DNA of 64,000 nucleotides from SHVO01 sp964576515 (GCA_964576515.1 CAZNUW010000010.1:62001-126000); one strand, 5' to 3'; shown: positions 15,064 to 24,581, counted from the first letter of the stretch. Program-made: numbers and translations. Notes: generated by a model from the sequence alone, not told the origin.

Positions 15064-17036
15064 TAGATTTCGCGGCGCTTGAGATCGCGCACCAGAAAGC
15101 GGGCGGGATGCAGCGCCGTCACGAGGTCGCGTTCTATCGGCCAGGGTTCGCCTGTGATGTGGCACGCCAGCACCTCGGCGGCGAGCGGCGCGGACACGAC
15201 GCCACGCGCGCCCAGCGCGGTCAGCGCGTAAAGACCATGGTGATAGCGCGCCTCCGGATAACGCGATGCGGGATGCCCGTGCCGCAAAGCGGCGAAATCG
15301 GCGACGAAGCCCGCGCGGTCGGGCAACGGGCCGACGATGGGAAGATGATCGGGCGACATGCAGCGCACCGCGGCGAACCCACCGACATCTTGTGTCGGCT
15401 GAAACAGACCCGGCGCGATCGTTTCAAGATCGGCGAAGTTGCGGGCGTGATCGGCGCTCCGCACGCCGGTGTCGTCGCCGGGCATCACGGGATCGAAGGT
15501 GGCGCCGAGCGCATGGAGGCCGTGATGAGACGGTGTCAGGAAGCCGCCATAGAGAAGTACGGAGCGCAGCATCGACGCTTGCGCGTTGGTCGGCATCAGT
15601 GTGATCTGCCCACGCCGCGCTTCCAGCGGCAGCCAGGCGCTTTCGGCGAATCTCGCGGCGCCCAGCGCATTTCCAAGAATGACGATGTCCGCGTCGGCCA
15701 GGACGTTGCCCGCCACGTTGCCGACACGCCAACGGCCGCCGATTGATGTCAGCGTCGACGCTTCCACATCGAACCGGACGTCGGATGCGGCTGAAAGCGC
15801 GGTACAAAGTGTGCGCGGCTGAACCCATCCGCCTTGGGGGAAAAAAAGTCCGCCCTTGGTCACGCGAAGGCCCGCGATATCGGACGCCTCATCGGCGGTG
15901 ACCTTGGTCAGGAACGCCGGCGGCAGGGTTCCGGCCTCCGTAATGCTCGCCAACCGTTGGACATCGTCTCCACGTGACAATTGCAGACTGCCGGTGCGTG
16001 CGCGTTCGCCGTCGCCGCTGTCGAGCGCAGCGAGCGCGAACCGCCAGGCCGCCGCATAAAAAAGTCCGTCGCGCGCCGCGCCGACCGTGAGACGCGGCGC
16101 CATGACCGCGCGCGGCGTGCCGGACGCTTCGGCGGCGATGCCCCCGGCGCGTTCGATGATCGTCGTCCGCCATCCTCTGCGATTGAGGGCGGCCGCGGCG
16201 TGCGTTCCCGCAAGCCCCGCGCCGAGAATCACAGCGTGCCCCGGCGTCGCGGCGTGCGGCGCGGGCGCGAACCATGGCGGCAGAGAGTCCGTCCGTCCGT
16301 TGTCGCCGCGGAACTTCGCGCGCAGCATTTCGCGTTTGCCCGCGAAACCCGGCGCACGCGCCACATCGAACCCGGCGGCATTCAAGCCGCGTCTGACGTC
16401 GCCTGCGACGCTATAGGTCGCCACGGTCGTTCCCGGATGCGAAAGCCGCGCCACCTCGGCGAAGACGCCCGCGCTCCACATGTCGGGGTTCTTGTCGGGC
16501 GCGAAACCGTCGAGGAACCAGGCGTCGATCTTGGCCTCGAGCTGCGACAGCATCGCTCGCGCGTCGCCGTAAAGAAGCGTGAGACTGACTTCGCCCAGGT
16601 CCGAAGGTCCTGTCGCCGGGAACGCGCGGTGGAAACCGCGTTGCGGTTCGGGATAGGCGCCAAGCAGCGCGCGCGACAGGTCCCTTAGATCCTCCCAGGG
16701 CCGGAGGCATTCGCCGAGTTCGGCAGCCGTGAGCGGAAAGCCTTCCACGGCGATGTAGTGCAGCCGGGCACCGGGGGGGCGTGTCCGTCGCCACGCGTCC
16801 CAGGTTGCCAGGAAGTTCAGCCCCGTGCCGAATCCCAATTCGCCGATGCAGGCGCGCGCCTTGTTCCGCCATGCGTCGGGCAGGTCGTTTCCGCCCAGAA
16901 ACACATGGCGGCTCTGCGCGAGGCCCCCGTCGCGACTGTAATAGACGTCGCCGAATCGCTCCGCGGTCGGGGTATGGCCGCGCTCCCACCCGAGGCCGGG
17001 GGACGGCAGCGTGCTCCCGCGTCCTTCACCCGTCAT
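15063..17036 (-). CDS. mnmC: bifunctional tRNA mnm5s2U biosynthesis protein MnmC
   Basis: A 657-residue two-domain enzyme that completes the wobble modification mnm5s2U34 in tRNAs for Lys, Glu and Gln. The N-terminal half is the SAM methyltransferase MnmC2: substrate motif FGDVYYSRDGG (28-38), SAM-binding ELGFGTGLNF (66-75) and DAWFLDGFAPDKNPDMW. The C-terminal half is the FAD-dependent oxidoreductase MnmC1: dinucleotide motif AVILGAGLAGTHAAAALNRRGW at about 268-290. Both halves are complete and the length is normal for the fusion. The ATG at 17036 lacks a strong ribosome-binding site. Divergent from the double hydrolase gene, with a bulged hairpin directly after the stop. Confidence 0.95.
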   Translation of the reverse strand: MTGEGRGSTLPSPGLGWERGHTPTAERFGDVYYSRDGGLAQSRHVFLGGNDLPDAWRNKARACIGELGFGTGLNFLATWDAWRRTRPPGARLHYIAVEGFPLTAAELGECLRPWEDLRDLSRALLGAYPEPQRGFHRAFPATGPSDLGEVSLTLLYGDARAMLSQLEAKIDAWFLDGFAPDKNPDMWSAGVFAEVARLSHPGTTVATYSVAGDVRRGLNAAGFDVARAPGFAGKREMLRAKFRGDNGRTDSLPPWFAPAPHAATPGHAVILGAGLAGTHAAAALNRRGWRTTIIERAGGIAAEASGTPRAVMAPRLTVGAARDGLFYAAAWRFALAALDSGDGERARTGSLQLSRGDDVQRLASITEAGTLPPAFLTKVTADEASDIAGLRVTKGGLFFPQGGWVQPRTLCTALSAASDVRFDVEASTLTSIGGRWRVGNVAGNVLADADIVILGNALGAARFAESAWLPLEARRGQITLMPTNAQASMLRSVLLYGGFLTPSHHGLHALGATFDPVMPGDDTGVRSADHARNFADLETIAPGLFQPTQDVGGFAAVRCMSPDHLPIVGPLPDRAGFVADFAALRHGHPASRYPEARYHHGLYALTALGARGVVSAPLAAEVLACHITGEPWPIERDLVTALHPARFLVRDLKRREI

Positions 17037-17067
17037 GTGCGTTCTTATGTCCTTTTCGGCCGCCGCG

Positions 17068-17095
17068 TTCGTCGATCATATTTTCGCCGTATAAT
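17068..17095 (+). promoter_or_regulatory. candidate sigma-70 promoter for the hydrolase-tldDE genes
   Basis: TTCGTC (17068-17073), 16-nt spacer and a perfect TATAAT (17090-17095) in the 148-bp divergent gap with mnmC. The predicted start near 17102 leaves an 83-nt leader before the hydrolase ATG. Confidence 0.45.
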
Positions 17096-17184
17096 AACAA
17101 CAAATTCACGCCCGGCTTTCAGTACGACGCCTTTTACCGCTTGTCCTTGCAAACCGCTTTGCAGCATCAAGGGGAAAGGAAGCG

Positions 17185-18996
17185 ATGAGGATGAGACGGT
17201 CGGCCTTTAACCTGCTCTGTGCGCTGGTTATGGCGGCTGCGGCTTTTACACAAGCCGCGGCGCAGACCCCGCCGCGCGCCCCGGCCGCCGCGACGCCGAC
17301 GGTCGAGATCGCCAGCGTCACCACGACCGATGGCGTCAGTCTCCCGATCATCCTGACGTATCCCACCGCCGGCATGAATACCGGCGGGGCCGCGATTCTC
17401 CATTTGCCTGATGGACCCGGGATCAGCGCCGCGCAGGCCGCGGCAACCTCGCGTTATGTCGCCGCGGGCCTCGCGCGCCTCGGTTACACCAGCCTCACCT
17501 TGGAGCCGCGCTACGTCCAATCCTACGCCTTCAGCCGGTTCGACGACGCCATCGCCGATGTGCGCGCGGCCGTCGACATGCTGCAGGTCCGCGGTTTCTC
17601 CAACGTCGTGCTGGCGGGTCATGGTCTCGGCTCTCTCCTGGTCGCGCGCTATATGGCGGAAACCGCGGACGGTCGCATCAAGGCCGTGGCCGCCTTCGCG
17701 CCGAGCGCCGACCTCGGCGAAGCCTGGCGCGCGGCGATGGGGGACGAGAAATACTGGGCGACCGTCGACGCCGCCTCCAAGGCCGTCACCACCGGCGGCC
17801 GCGGCGAATTCGTCGATCTCGGTGACGGCTTGATCTTCACTCCGGCCAGTTTCCTCGATTGGTACGGCCCGACCGCGAAGACCTCGATGACCGCGAACAT
17901 GGCCGGCATCGACGTGCCGATGTATCTGGCCGCCGGCGACCGCGACGCAAGCGTGCCCAAGGGTCGCCTTGAACGCTTGAAGTCGGTCGCCTTCCTCTCG
18001 AAGCAGACGGATGTGAAATACTATCCCGGCGCCGCGCACGACCTCGCGGCCGCGCGTGACCAATTGATTGCCGATACAAACGCCTGGCTTGCGCGCCTGA
18101 ATCTCGCGCCCGTGCCGCGGGTCGTTACGACGCTGGTGGATGCGACGGCCAAGGACGGCGTGCCCCTCGCGGGCGTTCTTTACGCGCCCGCCACGGGCGC
18201 CGACCGTGCGCGGCCCGCGATCCTCATCGCGCATGGGTGGACCGCCGACATTATGCGCTCGACGCCGCACTGGCTCGCCCAACGTCTCGCGCAGCGCGGT
18301 TATACGGTGCTTGCGTTCCAGACGCGCGCGTCCGGCTTTCGCGGCGTGGTGAAGGGCAAGCTCGAGGACATTCCCCAGGACATCGCCGCCTGGGTGAGCG
18401 TGATGAGCGCTCGCGGTCATACGAACCTTGTCGCCGCCGGCCACTCCACGGGCGCACTGTGGTTCAGCTACTATCTCAGCGAAACCAAGGACGCGCGCAT
18501 CAAGGGCGCGGTCTATCTCGCGCCGATGCGCGATATGCCCGCGCACGCGCGCGCCGCCATGGGTGAAGATCGTTATGCGCGCGCCGTGCTTGAAGCCGGC
18601 GAGGCGGTGCGTGACGGCGTGGCGGCGACCCGGCTTATCAACACGCCGTTCCCGCAGCCGACCTACGAGGACGATCCCCGCCAGCCGATGTTCCTTTCGG
18701 TGCCGGGCTCCGGTTTCACCTACTATTACGCCGACAGTTTTCTCAGCTATTGGGGGCCGAACTCGAAGGCGGTGCATACACGGCTGATCGCCAATTCACC
18801 CGTGCCCATCCTGGCGCTGGGTGGGTCGCGCGATCCGCTCATGCAAGGGGCCTATCTGATCCAGTTCGCGCAGGCGGCGGGCGAGAAAGCGACCTATATG
18901 TTCTATGGCGGCCCCACGGGGGCGACGAACTCCTTCGACGGTTACGAGGCCCGCGTCACCGACGACATCATCAACTGGTTGCGGAAAGCGATCTGA
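17185..18996 (+). CDS. secreted tandem alpha/beta-hydrolase-fold protein
   Basis: 603 residues with a Sec signal peptide (residues 1-26, ending AAAQ), so probably periplasmic. Two hydrolase-fold domains, about 40-306 and 312-603, are clearly homologous (TTDGVSLPIILTYPTAG against AKDGVPLAGVLYAPATG; WYGPTAK against YWGPNSK; GDRD against GSRD). In copy 1 the nucleophile elbow is GHGLG (145-149), with Gly147 where serine is expected, while Asp254 and His285 are present. In copy 2 GHSTG (419-423, Ser421) and Asp550 are present, but the region where the histidine should lie (575-590) has none. Each copy therefore lacks a different triad member. The ATG at 17185 has AAGGAAG just upstream. Four bp separate it from tldD. 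Confidence 0.8.
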   Translation: MRMRRSAFNLLCALVMAAAAFTQAAAQTPPRAPAAATPTVEIASVTTTDGVSLPIILTYPTAGMNTGGAAILHLPDGPGISAAQAAATSRYVAAGLARLGYTSLTLEPRYVQSYAFSRFDDAIADVRAAVDMLQVRGFSNVVLAGHGLGSLLVARYMAETADGRIKAVAAFAPSADLGEAWRAAMGDEKYWATVDAASKAVTTGGRGEFVDLGDGLIFTPASFLDWYGPTAKTSMTANMAGIDVPMYLAAGDRDASVPKGRLERLKSVAFLSKQTDVKYYPGAAHDLAAARDQLIADTNAWLARLNLAPVPRVVTTLVDATAKDGVPLAGVLYAPATGADRARPAILIAHGWTADIMRSTPHWLAQRLAQRGYTVLAFQTRASGFRGVVKGKLEDIPQDIAAWVSVMSARGHTNLVAAGHSTGALWFSYYLSETKDARIKGAVYLAPMRDMPAHARAAMGEDRYARAVLEAGEAVRDGVAATRLINTPFPQPTYEDDPRQPMFLSVPGSGFTYYYADSFLSYWGPNSKAVHTRLIANSPVPILALGGSRDPLMQGAYLIQFAQAAGEKATYMFYGGPTGATNSFDGYEARVTDDIINWLRKAI

Positions 18997-19000
18997 CCTC

Positions 19001-20443
19001 ATGAGCGTTGTTGCCGATATCGCGTCGCGTTTCGCCGCCGTCGCGCCGGCGTGCGAGTCCTGGTCCATCCGGGTCATGCGCAGCCGCAGCGAATACCTCT
19101 CGGTCACGCGCGGCATCGTCGAGCCGGTCGGCCTCGGCGACGATCTCGGCGCCATGATCACGGTCCAGGCGAACGGCGGCACCGGGTATGCCGCGACATC
19201 CGATGTCAGCGCGGCCGGGCTCGCCGCGGCGGGACGTGAAGCGCTGGCGTGGGCCGCGCGCGTCGCCGGGCGCATGGTCGCGGGCGGGGTTTCATCCGCG
19301 CCCGGGAAACCGGTGGTGTTCGACCGCGAGGACAAGGCTCGCATCGGATGGGACACGCTGTCGCGCGGCGCGAAGATCGAACGGCTGAAGGCCTGCGCCG
19401 ACGCCCTGAAACGCGGGGACGCGATCGTCGACTGGTCGGCGTCCGTGTCGTTCACCGATGAGGACGTCGTGTTCGCGACTTCCGGCGGCGACGTTATCCG
19501 TCAGCGCCGTGGCCTCGTGGTTCCGCATCTTTCCGCCAGCGCGTCCGACGGATCGGAAACGCAAACACGCACACTCGCCCGCGGTGGCTTGATGCGCCAG
19601 GGCGGATGGGATGCGCTTGACGATGTGGGGTTCTGGGATGCGCCCGCCCGCATCGCGGACGAAGCGCTTGAACTCCTCGCCGCGCCCGATTGTCCCACGG
19701 GCGAGATGGATCTGCTTCTGATGCCCGACCAGATGTACATCCAAATCCACGAGTCCATCGGTCATCCGTTGGAACTCGACCGCATCCTGGGCGACGAGCG
19801 CAACTACGCGGGCACCAGTTTCGTCACACCCGACATGTTCGGGACATATCGATATGGCTCGCCCCTGCTCAACGTAACCTTCGATCCAGGCGTGGCCGGC
19901 GAAGCGGCCGCCTACGCTTTCGACGACGACGGGACGCCCGCGGCGAAGGAATATCTCATCCGCGCCGGCATGCTTGAGCGCGGCCTCGGCGGCGCCACCA
20001 GCCAGTCCCGCATCAATATCGCGGGCGTCGCCAATTCGCGCGCGTGCAATTGGAACCGCCCCGCTATCGACCGTATGGCCAATCTCAATGTCGAAGCGGG
20101 CGGGTCGTCGCTGGAAGACCTTATCGCGCAGATTGAGACCGGCGTCGTGATGGAAACCAACACCTCCTGGTCCATCGACGACAGCCGCAACAAGTTCCAG
20201 TTCGGATGCGAACGCGGCCGCGTGATCAAGAACGGCCAACTGGGCGCCGTCGTGAAGAACCCGAACTACCGCGGCATTTCGGCCACCTTCTGGCGCAATC
20301 TGAAGGGTGTGGGCAACGCGTCCACCGTGCGCGTCCATGGCACGCCGAACTGCGGCAAGGGCGAACCGAACCAGGCGATTCGCGTCGGTCATGCGACGCC
20401 CGTCGGCCTGTTCGAGGCCGTTCATGTCTTCGGCGGCGGCTGA
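19001..20443 (+). CDS. tldD: TldD family zinc metallopeptidase subunit
   Basis: 480 residues. TldD is the catalytic half of the TldD/TldE heterodimer, which degrades unfolded peptides and processes peptides such as microcin B17 and CcdA in enterobacteria. The zinc motif HExxxH is intact at His250-Glu251-His255 (QIHESIGHPLELD), followed by the family block RNYAGTSFVTPDMFG. The start is the ATG at 19001, 4 bp after the hydrolase stop, and the frame's longer extension overlaps that gene. The partner follows after 18 bp, so the two are cotranscribed. Cytoplasmic; no signal peptide. Confidence 0.93.
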   Translation: MSVVADIASRFAAVAPACESWSIRVMRSRSEYLSVTRGIVEPVGLGDDLGAMITVQANGGTGYAATSDVSAAGLAAAGREALAWAARVAGRMVAGGVSSAPGKPVVFDREDKARIGWDTLSRGAKIERLKACADALKRGDAIVDWSASVSFTDEDVVFATSGGDVIRQRRGLVVPHLSASASDGSETQTRTLARGGLMRQGGWDALDDVGFWDAPARIADEALELLAAPDCPTGEMDLLLMPDQMYIQIHESIGHPLELDRILGDERNYAGTSFVTPDMFGTYRYGSPLLNVTFDPGVAGEAAAYAFDDDGTPAAKEYLIRAGMLERGLGGATSQSRINIAGVANSRACNWNRPAIDRMANLNVEAGGSSLEDLIAQIETGVVMETNTSWSIDDSRNKFQFGCERGRVIKNGQLGAVVKNPNYRGISATFWRNLKGVGNASTVRVHGTPNCGKGEPNQAIRVGHATPVGLFEAVHVFGGG

Positions 20444-20461
20444 AGTTTTCGGATCACGTCC

Positions 20462-21778
20462 ATGCAGCAGCATTTCTTCGATCTCGCCGATCACATCCAG
20501 GCGTCGTTGCGTCCCGGCGAGGGTTTCCTTGCGGAGTTCTCCGGCGAAGCGTCGCAGTTCGTACGCTTCAACCGCTCCGCCGTGCGTCAGGCGGGCGCGG
20601 TGGCCCAGCGCTACCTCACCGTCGAACTGTTTCGCGGCAAGCGCCACGCCGCCCAGGTCATCACACTCACCGGCGGCGACGACCGCGCGGCTGTGGCCGC
20701 CGCCGTCGCCACATTACGCGACGTGCTCGCCGATACCCCGGACGATCCTCATTTCCTCATCAATGAAACGCCGGCGTCCAGCACGCGCGAACTCCCGAAT
20801 AAACTTCCGACCGAGGACGAAGCCGTCGCGGCGATTCTCGCGGCAGGCAAGGGGCACGATCTCGTCGGCCTCTATGCCGGCGGGCCGATCCACCACGGCT
20901 TCGCCAACAGCTTCGGACAGCGGAACTGGGATACCGCGTATGCCTTCGCCGCCGACTTCAGTTACTACCTTCAGAGCGACAAGGCGGTGAAAGTCGACCA
21001 CGCCGGCACAAGCTGGGACGCGGACGCCTTCGCGGCGAAGATGGACGGCGCCAAGGCACGCCTCGCGGCGCTCGCGCGTCCTGCGAAAACCATCGCGCCG
21101 GGCGCCTACCGGGTCTATCTCGCGCCCGCGGCGCTGGAAGAGGTCTTCAGCCTTCTCTCCTGGGGCGGCTTCAGCCTCGCCGCCGAGAAGACCGCGACCA
21201 CCCCGCTCATCCGCATGGTGTCGGAGGGCGCCGCGCTCGATCCGCGCGTCACCCTGTCGGAGAATGTCGCCGAAGGGCTCGCGCCCGGGTTCCAGGGTGA
21301 AGGTTTCGTGAAACCGGCCACGGTGCCGCTCATTACAAAAGGTGTTTACGCGGGTGCTTTGGCCTCGCCGCGCTCGGCGGCGGAATTCAACGTCGCCCCG
21401 AACGGCGCCGACGGCGGCGAAGGTCCCGTGGCGCTCGACATGGCCGCGGGCGATTTGGCCGAGGCCGACGTTCTACGCACGCTGGGAACGGGCGTGTATG
21501 TCGGCAACCTCTGGTATCTCAACTATTCCGACCGGAACGCATGCCGCATGACCGGCATGACCCGTTTCGCGACCTTCTGGGTCGAGAACGGCGAAATCGT
21601 TGCGCCGCTCAATGTCATGCGATTCGACGATTCGCTCTACCGCATGTTGGGGGCAAACCTGGTGGCGCTCACCGCCCAGCGCGACTTGCGCATCTCCACG
21701 ATGACCTACGAGGCGCGCTCCACCCAATCCATGCGTTTGCCCGGCGCCGTCATCGACGGTTTCGCCATGACATTATAG
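20462..21778 (+). CDS. tldE: TldE/PmbA family non-catalytic subunit
   Basis: 438 residues of the PmbA/TldD superfamily without the HExxxH motif, matching the TldE half that forms the chamber with TldD. Conserved stretches include FLAEFSGEASQFVRFNRSAVRQAG near the N-terminus and NLWYLNYSDRNACRMTGMTRFATFWVENGEIVAPLNVMRFDDSLYRML near the C-terminus. The latter segments hold the substrate-facing fold shared with TldD. Starts at the ATG at 20462, 18 bp after tldD. No natural-product cluster is nearby, so general peptide proteolysis is the simplest role. Confidence 0.9.
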   Translation: MQQHFFDLADHIQASLRPGEGFLAEFSGEASQFVRFNRSAVRQAGAVAQRYLTVELFRGKRHAAQVITLTGGDDRAAVAAAVATLRDVLADTPDDPHFLINETPASSTRELPNKLPTEDEAVAAILAAGKGHDLVGLYAGGPIHHGFANSFGQRNWDTAYAFAADFSYYLQSDKAVKVDHAGTSWDADAFAAKMDGAKARLAALARPAKTIAPGAYRVYLAPAALEEVFSLLSWGGFSLAAEKTATTPLIRMVSEGAALDPRVTLSENVAEGLAPGFQGEGFVKPATVPLITKGVYAGALASPRSAAEFNVAPNGADGGEGPVALDMAAGDLAEADVLRTLGTGVYVGNLWYLNYSDRNACRMTGMTRFATFWVENGEIVAPLNVMRFDDSLYRMLGANLVALTAQRDLRISTMTYEARSTQSMRLPGAVIDGFAMTL

Positions 21779-21930
21779 ACGCGCTTAAATCACGTTCTTG
21801 TAGAGCGGGTATGTCCAACCCGCCTGACTCGGCGACCGCCCGTCTGATAAGATCAAAACAGCGGGCCGTGGCGGCTCACTCTCTATTCTATAAAGGGCGG
21901 TAACGCGCCTTGTCCTCAAAGGAGGGACCG

Positions 21931-22392
21931 ATGACTGTTTCATTCCAATTGAACGGCAGCACGGTGACGCTCGACGTCGACCCCGAGATGCCCCTGTTGT
22001 GGGCGATCCGCGAGAAAGCCGGCCTCACCGGCACCAAATTCGGCTGCGGCATCGCAAGCTGCGGCGCGTGCACTGTCCACATCGACGGCGTGGCCATGCG
22101 GTCGTGCGTGACCCCGGTGTCGGCGGTGGAAGGCATGAGCGTATCCACCATCGAGGGGATCGCGGGCAAGGCGGCCGAGGCCGTGCAGAGCGCCTGGCAG
22201 ACTCTGAACGTCGTGCAGTGCGGTTACTGCCAGTCCGGTCAGATCATGTCGGCGGTCGCGCTTCTCACCCAGAATCCCAAGCCCAGCGATAGCGATATCG
22301 ACGACGCCATGAGCGGCAACATCTGCCGGTGCGCGACCTATCATCGGATTCGCGCCGCGATCCACGAAGCCGCGAAGACCATGGGGGCTTAA
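21931..22392 (+). CDS. iorA: isoquinoline 1-oxidoreductase-type [2Fe-2S] subunit
   Basis: 153-residue small subunit of a two-subunit molybdenum hydroxylase of the xanthine oxidase family. It passes electrons from the molybdenum site through two [2Fe-2S] clusters. The N-terminal plant-type cluster uses Cys39, Cys44, Cys47 and Cys59; the C-terminal helical cluster uses Cys97, Cys100, Cys132 and Cys134 (QCGYCQSGQ and CRC). The ATG at 21931 has an AAAGGAGGG ribosome-binding site; a longer frame to 21910 has none. The large subunit follows after 2 bp. Substrate class is N-heterocycle or aldehyde; the name reflects family only. Confidence 0.9.
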   Translation: MTVSFQLNGSTVTLDVDPEMPLLWAIREKAGLTGTKFGCGIASCGACTVHIDGVAMRSCVTPVSAVEGMSVSTIEGIAGKAAEAVQSAWQTLNVVQCGYCQSGQIMSAVALLTQNPKPSDSDIDDAMSGNICRCATYHRIRAAIHEAAKTMGA

Positions 22393-22394
22393 CC

Positions 22395-24581
22395 ATGAAC
22401 ACGCACATCTTTGCCGCTCTGCCGGTTGAAACGTCCGGTTCGGAACCCAGCCGCCGATCGGTGCTCGGCGCCGGCGCGGCCGGTCTTTTATTGGCGTTCG
22501 TCTGGACGCCGGGCGGTTCGCGCGCGGCGCGCGCCGCGGCGGACCCGGTGCTTGCGCCGAACGCCTTTGTGCGCGTTGCGCCCGACAACACCGTCACCGT
22601 GATCATCAAGCATCTCGAAATGGGTCAGGGCGTTTACACAGGCCTTGCCGCCATCGTCGCGGAAGAACTCGACGCCGATTGGGCGCAGATGCGCGCCGAG
22701 CATGCGCCCGCCGACGCGGCGCTCTACGCCAATCTTGCGTTCGGCAAGATCCAGGGCACCGGCGGCAGCACGGCGGTCGCGAATTCGTGGGAACAATTAC
22801 GCAAGGCCGGCGCCACCGCGCGCGCGATGCTTGTTTCGGCCGCCGCGCAAATGTGGAACGCGCCCGTTGCCGAGATCACGGTCAGCAAGGGCGTCGTCAG
22901 CCATGCGACCTCCGGCAGAACGGCGACTTTCGGTGCGCTTGCCGCGCGCGCTGCGGCGCTTACGCCCCCTGCGGATGTCCCGTTGAAAGATCCGAAGACA
23001 TTCACCTTGCTTGGCCGTGAACTCCCGCGCCTGGACAACACCGGCAAGACGACCGGCACGGCGACCTTCGCGCTCGACGTCGTGCAGCCCGGCCTGGTCT
23101 ATGCCGCCGTCGCGCGGCCGCCGCGCTTCGGCGGTATTGTGAAAAGCGTCGACGACAACGTGGCGAAAGCGATCAAGGGCGTCGTCGCCGTGGCTCGCAT
23201 TTCCAGCGGTGTCGCGGTCGTCGCCGATTCCTTCTGGACCGCGATGAAGGCCCGGGACGCGCTGCAAATCGCGTGGGACGAGAGCAAGGCGGAGAAACGT
23301 TCGACGCCGCAGCTTTTCGCCGAATACCGTAAGATCGCCGAGAAACCCGGCGAGTCCGCCAGGCACGCCGGCGATGTCGCGGCCGCGCTGAGAACGGCGG
23401 CCAAGACCGTCGCGGCGGACTTCGAGTTCCCGTATCTCGCTCATGCGCCGATGGAGCCCCTGGATGCGGTCGCGCGCATTAATGCCGACGGCGTGGAGGT
23501 GTGGGCGGGTTGTCAGTTCCAGACTGTCGACCAGATGAACGCGGCGAAAGCCGCGGGCGTGACGCCGGACAAGGTGCGCATCCATACCGTGTTCGCGGGC
23601 GGAAGCTTCGGCCGCCGCGCCAATATCGGGTCCGACTATATCGTCGAGGCGGTCGAGATCGCGAAGGCCTTGCCGCAAGGCACGCCCGTGAAACTGATCT
23701 GGACGCGCGAGGACGATATCAAGGGCGGCCGCTATCGCCCGATGTACCTGCATACGTTCAAAGCCGGTCTCGACGCCAAGGGCGAGATGGTCGCCTGGCA
23801 GCACCGCATCGTCGGCCAGTCGATCACCAAAGGCACGCCGTTCGGCGGACCGGGCATCGATCCGACCTCGGTGGAAGGCGCGAACAACCTTCCCTATGCG
23901 GTCGCCAACCTGGACGTCGAACTGCACACCACGGACGTCGGCGTGCCAGTCTTGTGGTGGCGCTCGGTCGGCAGCACCCACACGGCCTACGCGACCGAAG
24001 TGTTCTTCGACATGGTCGCGCGTGAAGCGGGCAAGGACCCTCTGGAGGCGCGCCGCGCGCTTCTTAAGGATCATCCGCGTCACCGTGGCGTGCTCGACCT
24101 CGCCGCCGAGAAGGCCGGGTGGGGCAAGGCGCTTCCCGAAGGCCGCGCGCGCGGCATCGCGGTCGCGGAATCCTTCGGCAGCTACGTCGCCCAGGTGGCC
24201 GAGATCAGCCGGACGGTGAACGGCGGCATCAAGATCGACCGCGTCGTCTGCGCGGTGGATTGCGGCGTCGCCGTCACGCCGGATGTGATCCGCGCGCAAA
24301 TGGAAGGCGGGATCGGTTACGGGCTTTCGGCCATCTTGAAGGGCGAGGTCACCCTCAAGGACGGCGTGGTCGAGCAAGGCAATTTCAATAGCTACGACGT
24401 GTTGCGGATCAACGAGATGCCCAAGGTCGAGGTGCATATCGTGCCCTCCACGGCGCCGCCCACCGGCGTCGGCGAACCCGGCGTGCCGCCCATCGGCCCG
24501 GCCATCGCCAATGCCATCCTGGCCCTGACGGGCAAGGCGCCAACCAAATTGCCGCTGACGGCCTCCGGCGTGTCCGTGTAA
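22395..24581 (+). CDS. iorB: isoquinoline 1-oxidoreductase-type molybdopterin subunit
   Basis: 728-residue large subunit carrying the molybdopterin cytosine dinucleotide cofactor. The N-terminus has a twin-arginine signal (SRRSVLGAGAAGLLLAF), so the folded complex is exported to the periplasm, with the small subunit carried along. Glu694 in PTGVGEPGVPPIG is the conserved catalytic glutamate. The molybdopterin-binding stretches (HLEMGQGVYTGLAAIVAEELD and VFAGGSFGRRANIG) are present. There is no FAD subunit, so electrons probably go to a cytochrome or quinone; no adjacent cytochrome or XdhC-type maturation gene is present. Starts at the ATG at 22395. Confidence 0.92.
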   Translation: MNTHIFAALPVETSGSEPSRRSVLGAGAAGLLLAFVWTPGGSRAARAAADPVLAPNAFVRVAPDNTVTVIIKHLEMGQGVYTGLAAIVAEELDADWAQMRAEHAPADAALYANLAFGKIQGTGGSTAVANSWEQLRKAGATARAMLVSAAAQMWNAPVAEITVSKGVVSHATSGRTATFGALAARAAALTPPADVPLKDPKTFTLLGRELPRLDNTGKTTGTATFALDVVQPGLVYAAVARPPRFGGIVKSVDDNVAKAIKGVVAVARISSGVAVVADSFWTAMKARDALQIAWDESKAEKRSTPQLFAEYRKIAEKPGESARHAGDVAAALRTAAKTVAADFEFPYLAHAPMEPLDAVARINADGVEVWAGCQFQTVDQMNAAKAAGVTPDKVRIHTVFAGGSFGRRANIGSDYIVEAVEIAKALPQGTPVKLIWTREDDIKGGRYRPMYLHTFKAGLDAKGEMVAWQHRIVGQSITKGTPFGGPGIDPTSVEGANNLPYAVANLDVELHTTDVGVPVLWWRSVGSTHTAYATEVFFDMVAREAGKDPLEARRALLKDHPRHRGVLDLAAEKAGWGKALPEGRARGIAVAESFGSYVAQVAEISRTVNGGIKIDRVVCAVDCGVAVTPDVIRAQMEGGIGYGLSAILKGEVTLKDGVVEQGNFNSYDVLRINEMPKVEVHIVPSTAPPTGVGEPGVPPIGPAIANAILALTGKAPTKLPLTASGVSV

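Noticed and set aside
22329..22394. longer start for the molybdopterin subunit
   Set aside because: It overlaps the end of the iron-sulfur subunit and would bury the twin-arginine signal.
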